A stretch of 16,183 bases of DNA from Microcaldota archaeon (GCA_023247085.1 JAHFHC010000021.1:1-16183), one strand, 5' to 3'; positions 1-7,210 are shown, numbered from the stretch's first letter. Notes: generated by a model not told the origin, from the sequence alone. Numbers and translations are program-made.

Positions 1-416
1 CTAAAAATGGTGAAACAAAAGAATATTTACCCGATAAAATTAAATTTATTTTAAGTGAAGAACTACCTCGCCGTGAGAGTGAATTAGTTAAATTGGAACT
101 AAGTGGACGAATTGCGAATAAAGGTATTGCAATAGGTTCTGTTGTGGTAGTTTTAACTGAAAGTGATTATTCTAAGCTATTGCCTGGCTCAGTTTTAGTG
201 ACTACTATGACTAAACCTTCAATTGTTCCATTTTTATCGAAGGTCAAAGCAATAGTAACCGATGATGGTGGAGCCTTATGCCACGCGTCTATAATTTCAA
301 GAGAATTAAATCTTCCTTGCATAGTTGGAACCAAACAAGCTACTGAAATATTCAAAGACGGTGATTTGATAGAAGTTGATGCTATAAGCGGCGTTGTGCG
401 TAAGTTAAACAAATGA
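1..416 (+). CDS. PEP-utilising enzyme, mobile (phosphohistidine) domain protein, C-terminal part
   Basis: The reading frame is open from base 3 to the TGA at 414-416, so the start lies outside the window. About 137 residues are visible. They contain the swivelling phosphohistidine domain shared by PEP synthase, pyruvate phosphate dikinase and enzyme I. The signature TDDGGALCHASIISRE carries the His that takes the phosphoryl group, and a conserved LPCIVGT segment and DGDLIEVDAISG end follow. The protein stops right after this domain, with no PEP/pyruvate-binding TIM barrel, unlike the complete ppsA at 8370-10823. It is therefore more likely a PEP-synthase-like protein whose mobile domain is C-terminal, or a stand-alone phosphotransfer protein, than a second full PEP synthase. 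What precedes it cannot be seen. Its last 12 bases overlap the convergent toxin pseudogene. Confidence 0.85.
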   Translation, partial: KNGETKEYLPDKIKFILSEELPRRESELVKLELSGRIANKGIAIGSVVVVLTESDYSKLLPGSVLVTTMTKPSIVPFLSKVKAIVTDDGGALCHASIISRELNLPCIVGTKQATEIFKDGDLIEVDAISGVVRKLNK

Positions 417-665
417 TTTGTACCATTTTTCGTATTCTTTGTGAGTTGCAAAACAACGCACTACATAAAGCGTTTCTTTTTCAATATCGTAAATCAAACG
501 GGCTTGTTTTGTAACTTCTTCTACATAAAGCGGAACTCCGGCTTTCAGGTGCCTGCGTGGTGGAAATTGCGAAAGCTTTTCCATATGCCGTATGAAAATT
601 TACGCAACGTAGCATCCATTTGCTCAAAGGTCATTATCTGTTTTTTCTTTTATTACAACTTCCAC
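405..665 (-). pseudogene. RelE/ParE-type toxin, broken by two compensating single-base frameshifts
   Basis: The minus strand encodes a RelE/ParE-like toxin in three pieces. A GTG start at 665 gives VEVVIKEKTDNDL, then TGA. Shifting frame at the TTT run (plus-strand AAA 626-628) gives EQMDATLRK. Shifting back at the TTTT run (plus-strand AAAA 595-598) rejoins the first frame and continues to TAA at 407-405. Removing one T at the first run and adding one at the second restores 86 codons. The last 59 codons (584-405) are open and end in QARLIYDIEKETLYVVR and FATHKEYEKWYKSFV, typical of the C-terminal strands of RelE-fold mRNA interferases. The GTG lies 4 nt after the antitoxin stop, the usual arrangement for a translationally coupled toxin. 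This could be true decay or homopolymer sequencing error. The family call rests on motif memory and gene order. Confidence 0.72.
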
Positions 666-669
666 TTAA

Positions 670-909
670 TCACCGGATGTCGTATTTCTTTTTAACTTCC
701 GCCAAAGTATATGTCTTAGCTTTGCCGCTTCGTATTTCTTGCATTTCCATTTCCACTGCTTTATGCACTGCAATAGCCTCTTCTTCATCCAGTTGTCGCT
801 GGTACTGCATCAGAGCTTGTCGAATAACCTCTGTTTGATTGCCTGCGTATCCCCTAGAGATGATTTTCTCAATTATAACTTCATATGGCGTACCTAAATT
901 GATGTTCAT
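670..909 (-). CDS. Ribbon-helix-helix antitoxin (ParD/CopG-like), partner of the RelE-type toxin
   Basis: This 79-residue protein begins with an N-terminal beta strand (MNINLGTPYEVI) and two helices (EKIISRGYAG then QTEVIRQALMQYQ). That is the layout of ribbon-helix-helix repressors, which bind DNA as dimers. A charged tail ending in TLAEVKKKYDIR would wrap the toxin. The toxin GTG starts 4 nt after the TGA. I chose the ATG at 909 because it places the beta strand at the N-terminus and has an AGGTGA Shine-Dalgarno-like stretch 7 nt upstream. An in-frame ATG at 954 would add 15 residues and sits about 30 nt from a TATA-like box (980-988), so it remains possible. Such antitoxins usually repress their own operon. 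Here the antitoxin is intact while the toxin is broken. Confidence 0.8.
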   Translation of the reverse strand: MNINLGTPYEVIIEKIISRGYAGNQTEVIRQALMQYQRQLDEEEAIAVHKAVEMEMQEIRSGKAKTYTLAEVKKKYDIR

Positions 910-979
910 AAGATGCTCACCTAATGTGCTTTTAGTAATATATCTAGTGTGCATCTATATAGCCCCATCTGGCTGTAAC

Positions 980-988
980 ATATAAAAA
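980..988 (-). promoter_or_regulatory. TATA-like box for the antitoxin/toxin operon
   Basis: Read on the minus strand this is TTTTTATATG. A start site about 27 nt on would fall near 957, just before the ATG at 954, or would leave a 48-nt leader for the ATG at 909. A second AT-rich stretch at 955-960 (minus strand CTATATAG) would instead suit the 909 start. Confidence 0.35.
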
Positions 989-1057
989 TTGGTTGAGTTT
1001 ATCTTCGTTTCTTACTGGTGGGTTAACAAATGGAAAATCGTTTTTTAATCAAATTAC

Positions 1058-1066
1058 TATTTTAAG
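1058..1066 (+). promoter_or_regulatory. TATA-like box for the methyltransferase gene
   Basis: TATTTTAAG is centred about 31 nt before the ATG at 1093. Archaeal spacing would put transcription start near 1089, leaving almost no leader. The gap 955-1092 separates divergent genes, and I saw no RNA gene in it. Confidence 0.4.
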
Positions 1067-1092
1067 TCAATTCGAGTTAATGAATACTTAAA

Positions 1093-1890
1093 ATGGCTTT
1101 ATTTGAAGTTACAAAGAGAAACATTCACCGCGATCGGCGTGTGCTTGGCAGTAATTGGTCGCGTGTTTATGGAAACTATTTTTCCGACGAACAAGTGTTA
1201 CGCGCATTTGTTGACTTGTCAAGTCGAAATTTGGAAGCGTTGCCAAAAAAGCCTAAAGTTCTCTACGTGTGTTCTGGAACTGGTTTGCTTGGAGAATATG
1301 TAGTTCAGCATCTGCGAAAATTGGGCAAAATGCCATCGTTGACAATTGTAGACGCGTCGCAAGCACAACTTGACCAAAACGATAATCCGGCTACGCGTAA
1401 GGTATTGGCGGATCTTCTCGGACTACATTTACATGAAAAGTTTGATTTAGTGATAATGCGGAGCTCGCTTGACTATTTTCACACTCCAGCGTTGCAAGTA
1501 GCTGCATTGAAACGAGTAAAGGCGCACATGGCCAGTGGGGGAATCTTCATAAACCAATGTGCCGCGTTGCCCACGCTTGCCGAACGTAAGTTAGCTAATG
1601 ATATTTATTCGTCAAGTCCAAAGATCGGCAAACGCCACTTTCAATCAACTGATTTACCGTGGTTATATGCAAAAGCAGGTTTAGCAGTAGAAAAGCTTGG
1701 CGCTGCTCCGCAATTAGTTTTATCCGCATCTGACCATATTTTACGCTATGACTTGTCGTCTATTGAAGTACGACTAATTAGGCGATTAATTGCCAAAACA
1801 CCAAGAACAAGGCATCAGTTGATTAAAACAACGCTAAAAGGTTATGAAATGACCTTTGATTTTCCAATTTACGCTGCTACGAAAAAGTAG
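1093..1890 (+). CDS. Class I SAM-dependent methyltransferase, substrate unknown
   Basis: 265 residues. The Rossmann-fold methyltransferase motifs are in order: motif I VLYVCSGTGLLGEYV (residues 56-70, glycine loop for S-adenosylmethionine), LTIVDAS with an acidic residue at 87 expected to bind the ribose, and FDLVIMRSSLDYF around residues 117-129 as the motif IV region. A helix then KRVKAHMASGGIFINQ follows the usual 'leader of the methylation complex' layout after motif IV. The first 50 residues (basic, WSRVYGNYFSDEQV) and the last 80 are not diagnostic, so RNA, protein, lipid or small-molecule substrates are all open. It stands alone between a divergent toxin-antitoxin module and smc, with its own TATA-like box and a T run after the stop, so it looks monocistronic. 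Confidence 0.8.
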   Translation: MALFEVTKRNIHRDRRVLGSNWSRVYGNYFSDEQVLRAFVDLSSRNLEALPKKPKVLYVCSGTGLLGEYVVQHLRKLGKMPSLTIVDASQAQLDQNDNPATRKVLADLLGLHLHEKFDLVIMRSSLDYFHTPALQVAALKRVKAHMASGGIFINQCAALPTLAERKLANDIYSSSPKIGKRHFQSTDLPWLYAKAGLAVEKLGAAPQLVLSASDHILRYDLSSIEVRLIRRLIAKTPRTRHQLIKTTLKGYEMTFDFPIYAATKK

Positions 1891-1918
1891 TTGTGATTTG
1901 TATCTAACTTATTCGCCC

Positions 1919-1923
1919 TTTTT
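1919..1923 (+). terminator. T-run terminator after the methyltransferase
   Basis: Five T residues 29 nt after the stop codon, with no stem-loop before them, the simple oligo-T type used by archaeal RNA polymerase. It lies just before the smc TATA-like box. Confidence 0.35.
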
Positions 1924-1930
1924 CGAGCGG

Positions 1931-1938
1931 TTTAAATA
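1931..1938 (+). promoter_or_regulatory. TATA-like box for smc
   Basis: TTTAAATA is preceded by a purine/G-rich GAGCGG that could act as a BRE. It sits about 38 nt before the smc ATG, giving a predicted start near 1961 and a leader of about 11 nt with no Shine-Dalgarno sequence. Confidence 0.5.
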
Positions 1939-1972
1939 GTTTACACTCTTAATTGTTGCGATTATCGCCTCT

Positions 1973-4900
1973 ATGTTTGTTCATAAGATCCTACTTAAGA
2001 ATTTCAAGTCCTTCAAGCAAAACGAGTTGCAGTTTGACAAAGGGTTTAATGCAATTGTTGGCCCAAATGGCTCTGGGAAATCAAATTTAAATGATGCTCT
2101 ACTTTTCGCTTTTGGAGAAAGCAGTCTCAAAAGCATGCGAGTGAAAAAAACTGCTGACTTAATTTTTGGCAATTCCAATGCCGCTGAAGTAACTGTCATG
2201 CTATCTGAAGCTGATGGTAAAGAACAAGAAGTAAAACGTTTAGTGCGAAGAGATGGAGAAACTAAATATTTTCTGAACAGCAAGCGAGTAAAAAAATACG
2301 TTTTAGAAGAATTTTTATCAAAAAACCAATTGTTTACTCACAATGTAATCCGGCAGGGAGAAGTACAACGTATAGTTGAAATGAATCCCAAAGATCGGCG
2401 TACGATGATTGATTCAGTTGCTAATATCTCTGAATACGAAGCTAAGAAAAAAGAAGCTTTATCAGAACTTGGCCAAGTTGACGAGAAGCTCAAAAGTGCA
2501 GCAGCTGTTTTATCTGAACGAGAAGGCTACGTAAGTGAACTTGAACAAGAAAAACGCGACGCTGAACGCTATTTGGAACTAAAAAAGGAACTTGACTTAG
2601 CTAAAGCTTCGCTGTTGTATATTGACATTGCAATCAACACAACTGAATTTGAATCGATTTTATCTGCAATGGGCGAATATGTAGAGAAATTGAATGAAAT
2701 CAAGCGCAAAATAGATGACTTTACAAAGCAAATTACTGCAAAAAACCTTGAACGCCAAAACGTTCACGAGGAAATCTTAAAACGCTCGCAAGGTAAACAA
2801 CTTGTTTTACAAAAAGAAATTGATGATTTAACTGGTTCAATTGAACGTTCTCGTGCGATTATTGAAGAAAAGAAAAGTTTTGTTTCAAACGAGAATAACA
2901 AATTACATTCGCTTAAAATTGAGAAGACTAAAACCGATGATGAAGTCAAAGGTTATTCCAGTCAGTTAAAAGATATTGAAAAAGAAGCTGCAGATGTTGA
3001 TGTTATTCTAAAGCGTGAACACGCTGAACTTGACAAATTATTAAAAGAATCAGATGCATTTACAAGTGATTTTCATAAAGCGCGAGAGTTTTTACAACGC
3101 GCAAATGATGAAACACTTATATGCAAGGAAAAATTATCGCAAGTCCAGGCAGAAGCAAGTAAATTTGCTGAACTTAAACGAATGAAAGAAGCCGAGCTAG
3201 ATCGAACGAAGGGCGGCAGTGGCTTTGAAGAAATTGCTTCTAATAAGAAGAACCTAAAAGAAAAACAACAAGAAGCGGCAAAAACCGCTGAATTAATTGA
3301 ACGAGAAGTAAATGCACTTTATTCAAAAGAAAAGAAACTCAATGTTGAACTCACTGGAGTGGAAGAAGCGTTATTATCAATTCGTACTAAAGTAGCTGAG
3401 CTTGACTCGCGTTTACGTACTTTGCGGGAAACTGACCAAAGCAGGGCAGTTACCCATGTTTTGTCAATGGGCGATAAAGGCGTTTATGGTACTGTTGAAC
3501 AACTTTGTAGTTATTCAGATGAATATGCATTAGCTGCACAAGCGGCTTTAGGTGCGCGCGCTTCTTATATTGTTATTGACACTGCTAAAACTGCGTCAAA
3601 AGTAATTGAAGAGTTAAAGAAAAGTAAAAGCGGCAAAGCGGCCTTTATTCCACTTGACAAGATTCGCGCTTCATTGCGAACAAGTGAAGATGAACGTTTT
3701 GCAAAGACAAAAGGTTGTCTTGGCTTCTTAATTGACTTCATAGAATTTGAAAAACCATATTCAAAAGCGTTTGAATACATTTTTGGCTCAACTCTAGTTT
3801 TTCCTTCGCTTAAAGATGCTGAAGCATTAGTTGGAAAAGCAAGGTTAGTTACGCTTGATGGCCAACTTGCAGAAGCTTCTGGAGTAATGCTTGGTGGAAG
3901 TGCAATTCAACGCATCAATGCTGCACGCGAACGCAAAGTCCTTGATGATTTAAAAGATAAGGAAAAAGCCCTGCAGGTTTCAAAAGACTCTATTTTTTCC
4001 GAGTTGTACAATGTACGCGACCAAGTGACGCTTAAACGCAAAGAAAAAGCCAAAAGTGAACTTGAATTAAAAACAGTTGAAATTGAATTAGCTTCAATGA
4101 CTGCACGCGAAGAGGCATTAATGCAAAAGAAAGCCAACCTTGGCGCAGCGATTTCTCAAATGCAAACTGAAATAGAACAATGCGATAAAGAAATAGAAAA
4201 AGCCGACGAAGACCGCGCTTCCCTCATTCGTCAGTTATCTGACTTAAACGTGAAGGTACTTGAGGCAAAGCAGAAAATTGACGTTGAAAAAGACAAAAAC
4301 TTTGGGTACACAATTCGAGAACGCGAGAAAAAAGTGTCGGACTTAAAAATAAAAATGTCCGAATTAACGAACCAAATTTCTTCTCTACAATCACAGCGGG
4401 GAGCATACGAAAAACAATCAACAATGTTACAAAAACAACTGGATGAATTAAATAGTGAATTAAGCGAAGCAGAAAACGCAATCAAACAACACGATGCACT
4501 CATAAAAACTAACCGTACTAGCTTAAAAGAAAAACAAGACGAACAACGTTCACTCTCTACAGCATTAAAAGAACTCTACGACAAACGCGATGCAATTGAA
4601 AATGAACTACAGCGCATTGGTACAGAAAAAGGTAAACTTGAATTTGAACGCGACAAAGTAGACCGAGAAGTAAACTCACGCAACGTACGCAAAGCAGTTG
4701 TAGAAACTCAACTAACTAACCTTAAAGTAGAATACGCGCCATTCGAAGCACTTGAAATACCTCAAAAAGATTCACTAAACGAAGCCGCTAAACCACAATT
4801 AGTTGCACAGACCCGTCAACTACAAGGAGACATTGACTCACTTGGCGGAGTTAACTTAAAAGCAATTGAATTATACTCAACTAAATTTGCTGAGCTACAA

Positions 4901-5449
4901 GAACAACGCGTGCGAGTAGACCAACTAAAATCTGAAAAAGATGCTGTCCTAAACTTGATTAATGAAATAGAAGGCCGCAAAATCACGACCTTCATGACTG
5001 CTTTTAACAACGTTAACGCTAACTTCAAAACCTTGTTCAAACAAGTGTTCAAAGGCAACGGCGAACTCTTTCTTGAAAATACAGAAAACCCCTTCCTCGG
5101 TGGATTGACTATTAAAGTACAATTGGAAAACAAAGAAGTGAAATACCTTGAAATAATGAGCGGAGGAGAAAAATCACTAGTTGCATTAATGTTCCTCTTT
5201 GCAATTCAAACGTTCAACCCATCTAGCGTATACATCCTCGACGAGGCAGATGCCGCGCTTGACCAAGAAAACAGCCGTAAACTAGCACATTTAATCAAAC
5301 AACTTGCAGCTGATTCACAATTTTTAGTTGTTTCCCACAATCAAAACGTGTACAAAGAAGCCGACTGCTTAGCAGGAGTAGCAATGACGTCAAACGGCTC
5401 AGCCATTGTTGAGGTTAAACTAAACGAAGCGCAACCAGAAACCGCGTGA
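1973..5449 (+). CDS. smc: Chromosome segregation protein SMC
   Basis: 1158 residues, close to the usual length for prokaryotic SMC. The protein dimerises through its hinge and uses ATP to organise and separate chromosomes, normally with kleisin ScpA and ScpB. Visible parts in order: N-terminal head with Walker A GPNGSGKS (30-37), a Q-loop region in IRQGEVQRIVEMNPKDRR, a long charged coiled coil, a hinge at about 500-645 beginning GDKGVYGTVEQL and ending near VMLGGS, the returning coiled coil, then the C-terminal head with signature MSGGEKS (1062-1068; the family usually has LSGGEKS) and Walker B VYILDEADAALD with Asp1090 and Glu1091. All catalytic parts are present. The start fits because the ABC head normally begins a few residues from the N-terminus (FVHKILLKNFKSF). 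No scpA or scpB follows. Codon choice differs between the 5' and 3' ends. Confidence 0.97.
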   Translation: MFVHKILLKNFKSFKQNELQFDKGFNAIVGPNGSGKSNLNDALLFAFGESSLKSMRVKKTADLIFGNSNAAEVTVMLSEADGKEQEVKRLVRRDGETKYFLNSKRVKKYVLEEFLSKNQLFTHNVIRQGEVQRIVEMNPKDRRTMIDSVANISEYEAKKKEALSELGQVDEKLKSAAAVLSEREGYVSELEQEKRDAERYLELKKELDLAKASLLYIDIAINTTEFESILSAMGEYVEKLNEIKRKIDDFTKQITAKNLERQNVHEEILKRSQGKQLVLQKEIDDLTGSIERSRAIIEEKKSFVSNENNKLHSLKIEKTKTDDEVKGYSSQLKDIEKEAADVDVILKREHAELDKLLKESDAFTSDFHKAREFLQRANDETLICKEKLSQVQAEASKFAELKRMKEAELDRTKGGSGFEEIASNKKNLKEKQQEAAKTAELIEREVNALYSKEKKLNVELTGVEEALLSIRTKVAELDSRLRTLRETDQSRAVTHVLSMGDKGVYGTVEQLCSYSDEYALAAQAALGARASYIVIDTAKTASKVIEELKKSKSGKAAFIPLDKIRASLRTSEDERFAKTKGCLGFLIDFIEFEKPYSKAFEYIFGSTLVFPSLKDAEALVGKARLVTLDGQLAEASGVMLGGSAIQRINAARERKVLDDLKDKEKALQVSKDSIFSELYNVRDQVTLKRKEKAKSELELKTVEIELASMTAREEALMQKKANLGAAISQMQTEIEQCDKEIEKADEDRASLIRQLSDLNVKVLEAKQKIDVEKDKNFGYTIREREKKVSDLKIKMSELTNQISSLQSQRGAYEKQSTMLQKQLDELNSELSEAENAIKQHDALIKTNRTSLKEKQDEQRSLSTALKELYDKRDAIENELQRIGTEKGKLEFERDKVDREVNSRNVRKAVVETQLTNLKVEYAPFEALEIPQKDSLNEAAKPQLVAQTRQLQGDIDSLGGVNLKAIELYSTKFAELQEQRVRVDQLKSEKDAVLNLINEIEGRKITTFMTAFNNVNANFKTLFKQVFKGNGELFLENTENPFLGGLTIKVQLENKEVKYLEIMSGGEKSLVALMFLFAIQTFNPSSVYILDEADAALDQENSRKLAHLIKQLAADSQFLVVSHNQNVYKEADCLAGVAMTSNGSAIVEVKLNEAQPETA

Positions 5450-5503
5450 ATTGCTTTATCGGCTAAAAATAAGGCTTGCACCGTTTTTCCTATTGAATGA
5501 GAC

Positions 5504-5513
5504 TATTTTTAAA
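5504..5513 (+). promoter_or_regulatory. TATA-like box for the small membrane protein
   Basis: TATTTTTAAA is centred about 33 nt before the ATG at 5542. This predicts a near-leaderless transcript separate from smc. A five-T run at 5474-5478 may end smc transcription. Confidence 0.45.
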
Positions 5514-5541
5514 CCAAAAGCGTCTTACTTTCTAGATATTT

Positions 5542-5760
5542 ATGTTCGGTTTTATCAAGCGTAGCAGCTATTTTAACCTCTTTATCGGTTTAACCTTCAT
5601 AGTTTTTGGATTACTATTTCTGTTGTCTAACTATAACATTATCCCCGCGTTAGAATGGGGTAAGATTTGGCCAATTATCTTCATTATCCTTGGATTAACT
5701 TTTCTTATTCGTGGCCACCTGTATTCTCAGGATAGAGAAAAGGATCGAAATTGGATCTGA
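5542..5760 (+). CDS. Small two-helix membrane protein, DUF5668/LiaI-LiaF-like
   Basis: 72 residues. After a short basic N-terminus (GFIKRSSYFN), a first membrane helix LFIGLTFIVFGLLFLLS is followed by a short turn NYNIIPALEWGKIW and a second helix PIIFIILGLTFLIRG. The tail is charged (SQDREKDRNW). This is the hairpin seen in the N-terminal membrane region of LiaF and related DUF5668 proteins, often linked to envelope stress sensing in bacteria. In archaea the role is unknown. Family assignment is from pattern, not a search. The gene has its own TATA-like box and lies between smc and the L10e gene with about 90-125 nt on each side, so I see no sign of functional coupling. Confidence 0.75.
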   Translation: MFGFIKRSSYFNLFIGLTFIVFGLLFLLSNYNIIPALEWGKIWPIIFIILGLTFLIRGHLYSQDREKDRNWI

Positions 5761-5850
5761 GATATGATAGGTATTTTTATATCTAGGGGTACACAATTAA
5801 TTCCACTAATTTAAATATTAGGAGTTATAGCGATATTATAAAACAAGACT

Positions 5851-5860
5851 CTTATACATA
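5851..5860 (+). promoter_or_regulatory. TATA-like box for the L10e gene
   Basis: CTTATACATA is centred about 30 nt before the ATG at 5886, giving a predicted leaderless transcript. A second candidate, ATTATAAAA at 5835-5843, would give a leader of about 20 nt. Confidence 0.45.
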
Positions 5861-5885
5861 AGTTTTACAAAGTTGATCAAATTAC

Positions 5886-6623
5886 ATGGGATTGCGACCA
5901 GCACGTACTATTCGAGTAGCTCAAGGCCAACAATGGGCTCGTATTTCAAACTCTAAACCAAGAAAGAGCTACGTAAAAGGAGCTCCACGCCCCAAAGTCA
6001 GACAATACGAAATGGGCACTGACAAATACTACGAACGCAGAGTAGATTTAATCTGCCAATACCCAACTCATGTTAGGGACAATGCAATGGAAGCTGCTAG
6101 ACAAGCCGCTAACAAACACTTAGAAAAAACCCTCCTTGTTGACAACTACTTCTTTAGACTAGACAAATACCCTCATTTAGTTATTCGAGAACACAGTGCA
6201 CTTGGAGTTGCAGGTGCTGACCGTATTTCAAAAGGGATGAAACGTGCATTTGGCAGGCCAAAAGGCAGAATGACCCGAGTAAACAAAGGCGACCCAATCT
6301 TTACAGTTCACTGCAATACAAGTGCAGTAAATGACGTTAAAGTGGCTTTAACTCGCGCGAAGCTAAAACTATCTGGCATGTACGCTCTTGTAGTCACTGA
6401 TATTACAAACGAAGCCGTTAACTTTGCTAAGAAAGGCAAAGCTGCACGTGTAGCTAAAGTCAAAGCAGTTGAAGTCAAGCCAACCGCTGCAGAAGCTGCA
6501 GTTGCAGGCGCGCCAGTAGCCGGAGCGGCTCCAGCAGCCGGAGCACCAACAGCAGCAGGCGCACCAGCTGGTAAAGATGCAGGAAAAGAAACCGGCAAAC
6601 CAGCAGGTAAAGGCGGAAAGTAG
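5886..6623 (+). CDS. rpl10e: Large ribosomal subunit protein L10e (uL16), with long Ala/Gly/Pro tail
   Basis: 245 residues. The first 180 or so match archaeal L10e (uL16): MGLRPARTIRV, then QQWARISNSKPRKSYVKGAP, PTHVRDNAMEAARQAANK, DKYPHLVIREHSALGVAGAD, and the loop KGMKRAFGRPKGRM, which in this family lies near tRNA and the peptidyl transferase centre. It is needed for late 50S assembly. The usual archaeal length is roughly 165-185 residues. Here about 60 extra residues follow: a basic stretch (KKGKAARVAKVK), then a low-complexity part of repeated AGAP/AGAA units and a final lysine/glycine end. The tail is in frame and its codon use resembles the rest. It stands alone on the plus strand with a T8 run right after the stop. 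Codons are C/A-ending, as expected for high expression. Confidence 0.95.
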   Translation: MGLRPARTIRVAQGQQWARISNSKPRKSYVKGAPRPKVRQYEMGTDKYYERRVDLICQYPTHVRDNAMEAARQAANKHLEKTLLVDNYFFRLDKYPHLVIREHSALGVAGADRISKGMKRAFGRPKGRMTRVNKGDPIFTVHCNTSAVNDVKVALTRAKLKLSGMYALVVTDITNEAVNFAKKGKAARVAKVKAVEVKPTAAEAAVAGAPVAGAAPAAGAPTAAGAPAGKDAGKETGKPAGKGGK

Positions 6624-6638
6624 AAAAATCTTTTTTTT
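6624..6638. terminator. Shared A5/T8 terminator between L10e and the MazF-type toxin
   Basis: A5 (6624-6628), TC, then T8 (6631-6638) lies between converging genes. The plus strand gives an eight-T terminator one codon after the L10e stop. The minus strand gives a five-T run after the toxin stop, which itself lies at 6637-6639. Confidence 0.6.
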
Positions 6639-6951
6639 AATTCTTTAAACTGCTTAATTTACGGTTTAGTTCTTGGTATAATTCGTTTTTCTTTTCCTTA
6701 CTTAGAGAAAATAGTTTCTTTTTTACCAATACTTCAGAAGTCGTAAATATGTAATTAGTTTTTATCACGCTGTCCTTTACAGCTCCTTCTTTTATCGACA
6801 GCGGAATACCCGTCATTTTAGTGTTGCTAGTTATCCCTGCTGCGATTATGTTTCCATACTCTTGGAATAGCACAACTACTGGTCTTGTTTTAAGCTCAAA
6901 AGAATCAGTAAATTGAACTTGACACAACAAAACGTCGCCTGGGCTATACAT
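6637..6951 (-). CDS. MazF/PemK-type toxin (mRNA interferase)
   Basis: 104 residues from the ATG at 6951. The N-terminus MYSPGDVLLCQVQFTDS resembles the first beta strands of the MazF/PemK barrel, and LKTRPVVVL and AGITSN carry the expected catalytic Arg (R23) and Thr (T41). The end is a helix-rich lysine segment. Proteins of this family are sequence-specific endoribonucleases that stop growth when the antitoxin is lost. I chose 6951 rather than the in-frame ATGs at 6969 and 6966 because MazF proteins start a few residues before the G-D pair. That ATG overlaps the antitoxin stop by 8 bases (6944-6951), indicating translational coupling. Both catalytic positions are intact, so unlike the RelE-type toxin nearby this one looks active. 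Target sequence cannot be read from the gene. Confidence 0.85.
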   Translation of the reverse strand: MYSPGDVLLCQVQFTDSFELKTRPVVVLFQEYGNIIAAGITSNTKMTGIPLSIKEGAVKDSVIKTNYIFTTSEVLVKKKLFSLSKEKKNELYQELNRKLSSLKN

Positions 6952-7174
6952 TGTCCCACACTTCATCATCTGGGTTATCCCAGAGTTCTTTCATCTTAGC
7001 CTGCTGAACCGTATGCAGGAAACGATCGTATTGATTTCGTTCCTTTGACCGCTTGAATAATTCTATCATTTTCAATAACAGTGAGTTGTAGCTCTGTTCA
7101 GGGTAATCTTTTGCTTTTTTTAACTCTTTCAATACTGTTTTGTCAACTTGAATTGTTGTAATACTTTGACTCAT
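6944..7174 (-). CDS. Antitoxin of the MazF-type module
   Basis: 76 residues from the ATG at 7174. The N-terminal part (SITTIQVDKTVLKELKKAK) looks like a short beta strand and helix of a DNA-binding VapB/ribbon-helix-helix-like domain. The C-terminus KMKELWDNPDDEVWDNV is the acidic, Trp-containing tail often found on partners of MazF toxins, which fills the toxin's RNA-binding surface. An earlier in-frame start at 7231 would lie upstream of the TATA-like box at 7201-7210, so transcripts from that box could not encode it. The 7174 start is about 30 nt after the box. The toxin ATG overlaps this gene's stop. The operon is probably repressed by the antitoxin or the toxin-antitoxin complex. Confidence 0.83.
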   Translation of the reverse strand: MSQSITTIQVDKTVLKELKKAKDYPEQSYNSLLLKMIELFKRSKERNQYDRFLHTVQQAKMKELWDNPDDEVWDNV

Positions 7175-7200
7175 AGGTATCAATAGATTACTATAGTTAC

Positions 7201-7210
7201 CTATATATAA
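7201..7210 (-). promoter_or_regulatory. TATA-like box for the MazF-type toxin-antitoxin operon
   Basis: Read on the minus strand it is TTATATATAG, one of the best TATA matches in the window. A start site about 27 nt on falls near 7179, a few bases before the antitoxin ATG at 7174. This supports the shorter antitoxin. Confidence 0.55.

Noticed and set aside
461-532. A 12-bp direct repeat CTACATAAAGCG at 461-472 and 521-532, exactly 60 bases apart.
   Set aside because: Both copies encode Leu-Tyr-Val in the same frame of the toxin remnant. Two copies only, with no other repeat structure, so chance use of the same codons is enough.
441-838. Open frames on the plus strand across the RelE-type module.
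   Set aside because: They lie opposite the antitoxin and toxin, whose protein sequences are recognisable. The plus-strand products look like random translation.
955-1092. The 138-nt gap between the antitoxin and methyltransferase genes as an RNA gene or recombination site.
   Set aside because: Only AT-rich promoter-like sequence is visible. There are no tRNA features or repeats that would suggest an attachment site.
6308-6598. An open antisense frame under the L10e tail.
   Set aside because: GC-rich Ala/Gly/Pro codons lack stops on the opposite strand, and the product is just a low-complexity mirror of the tail.
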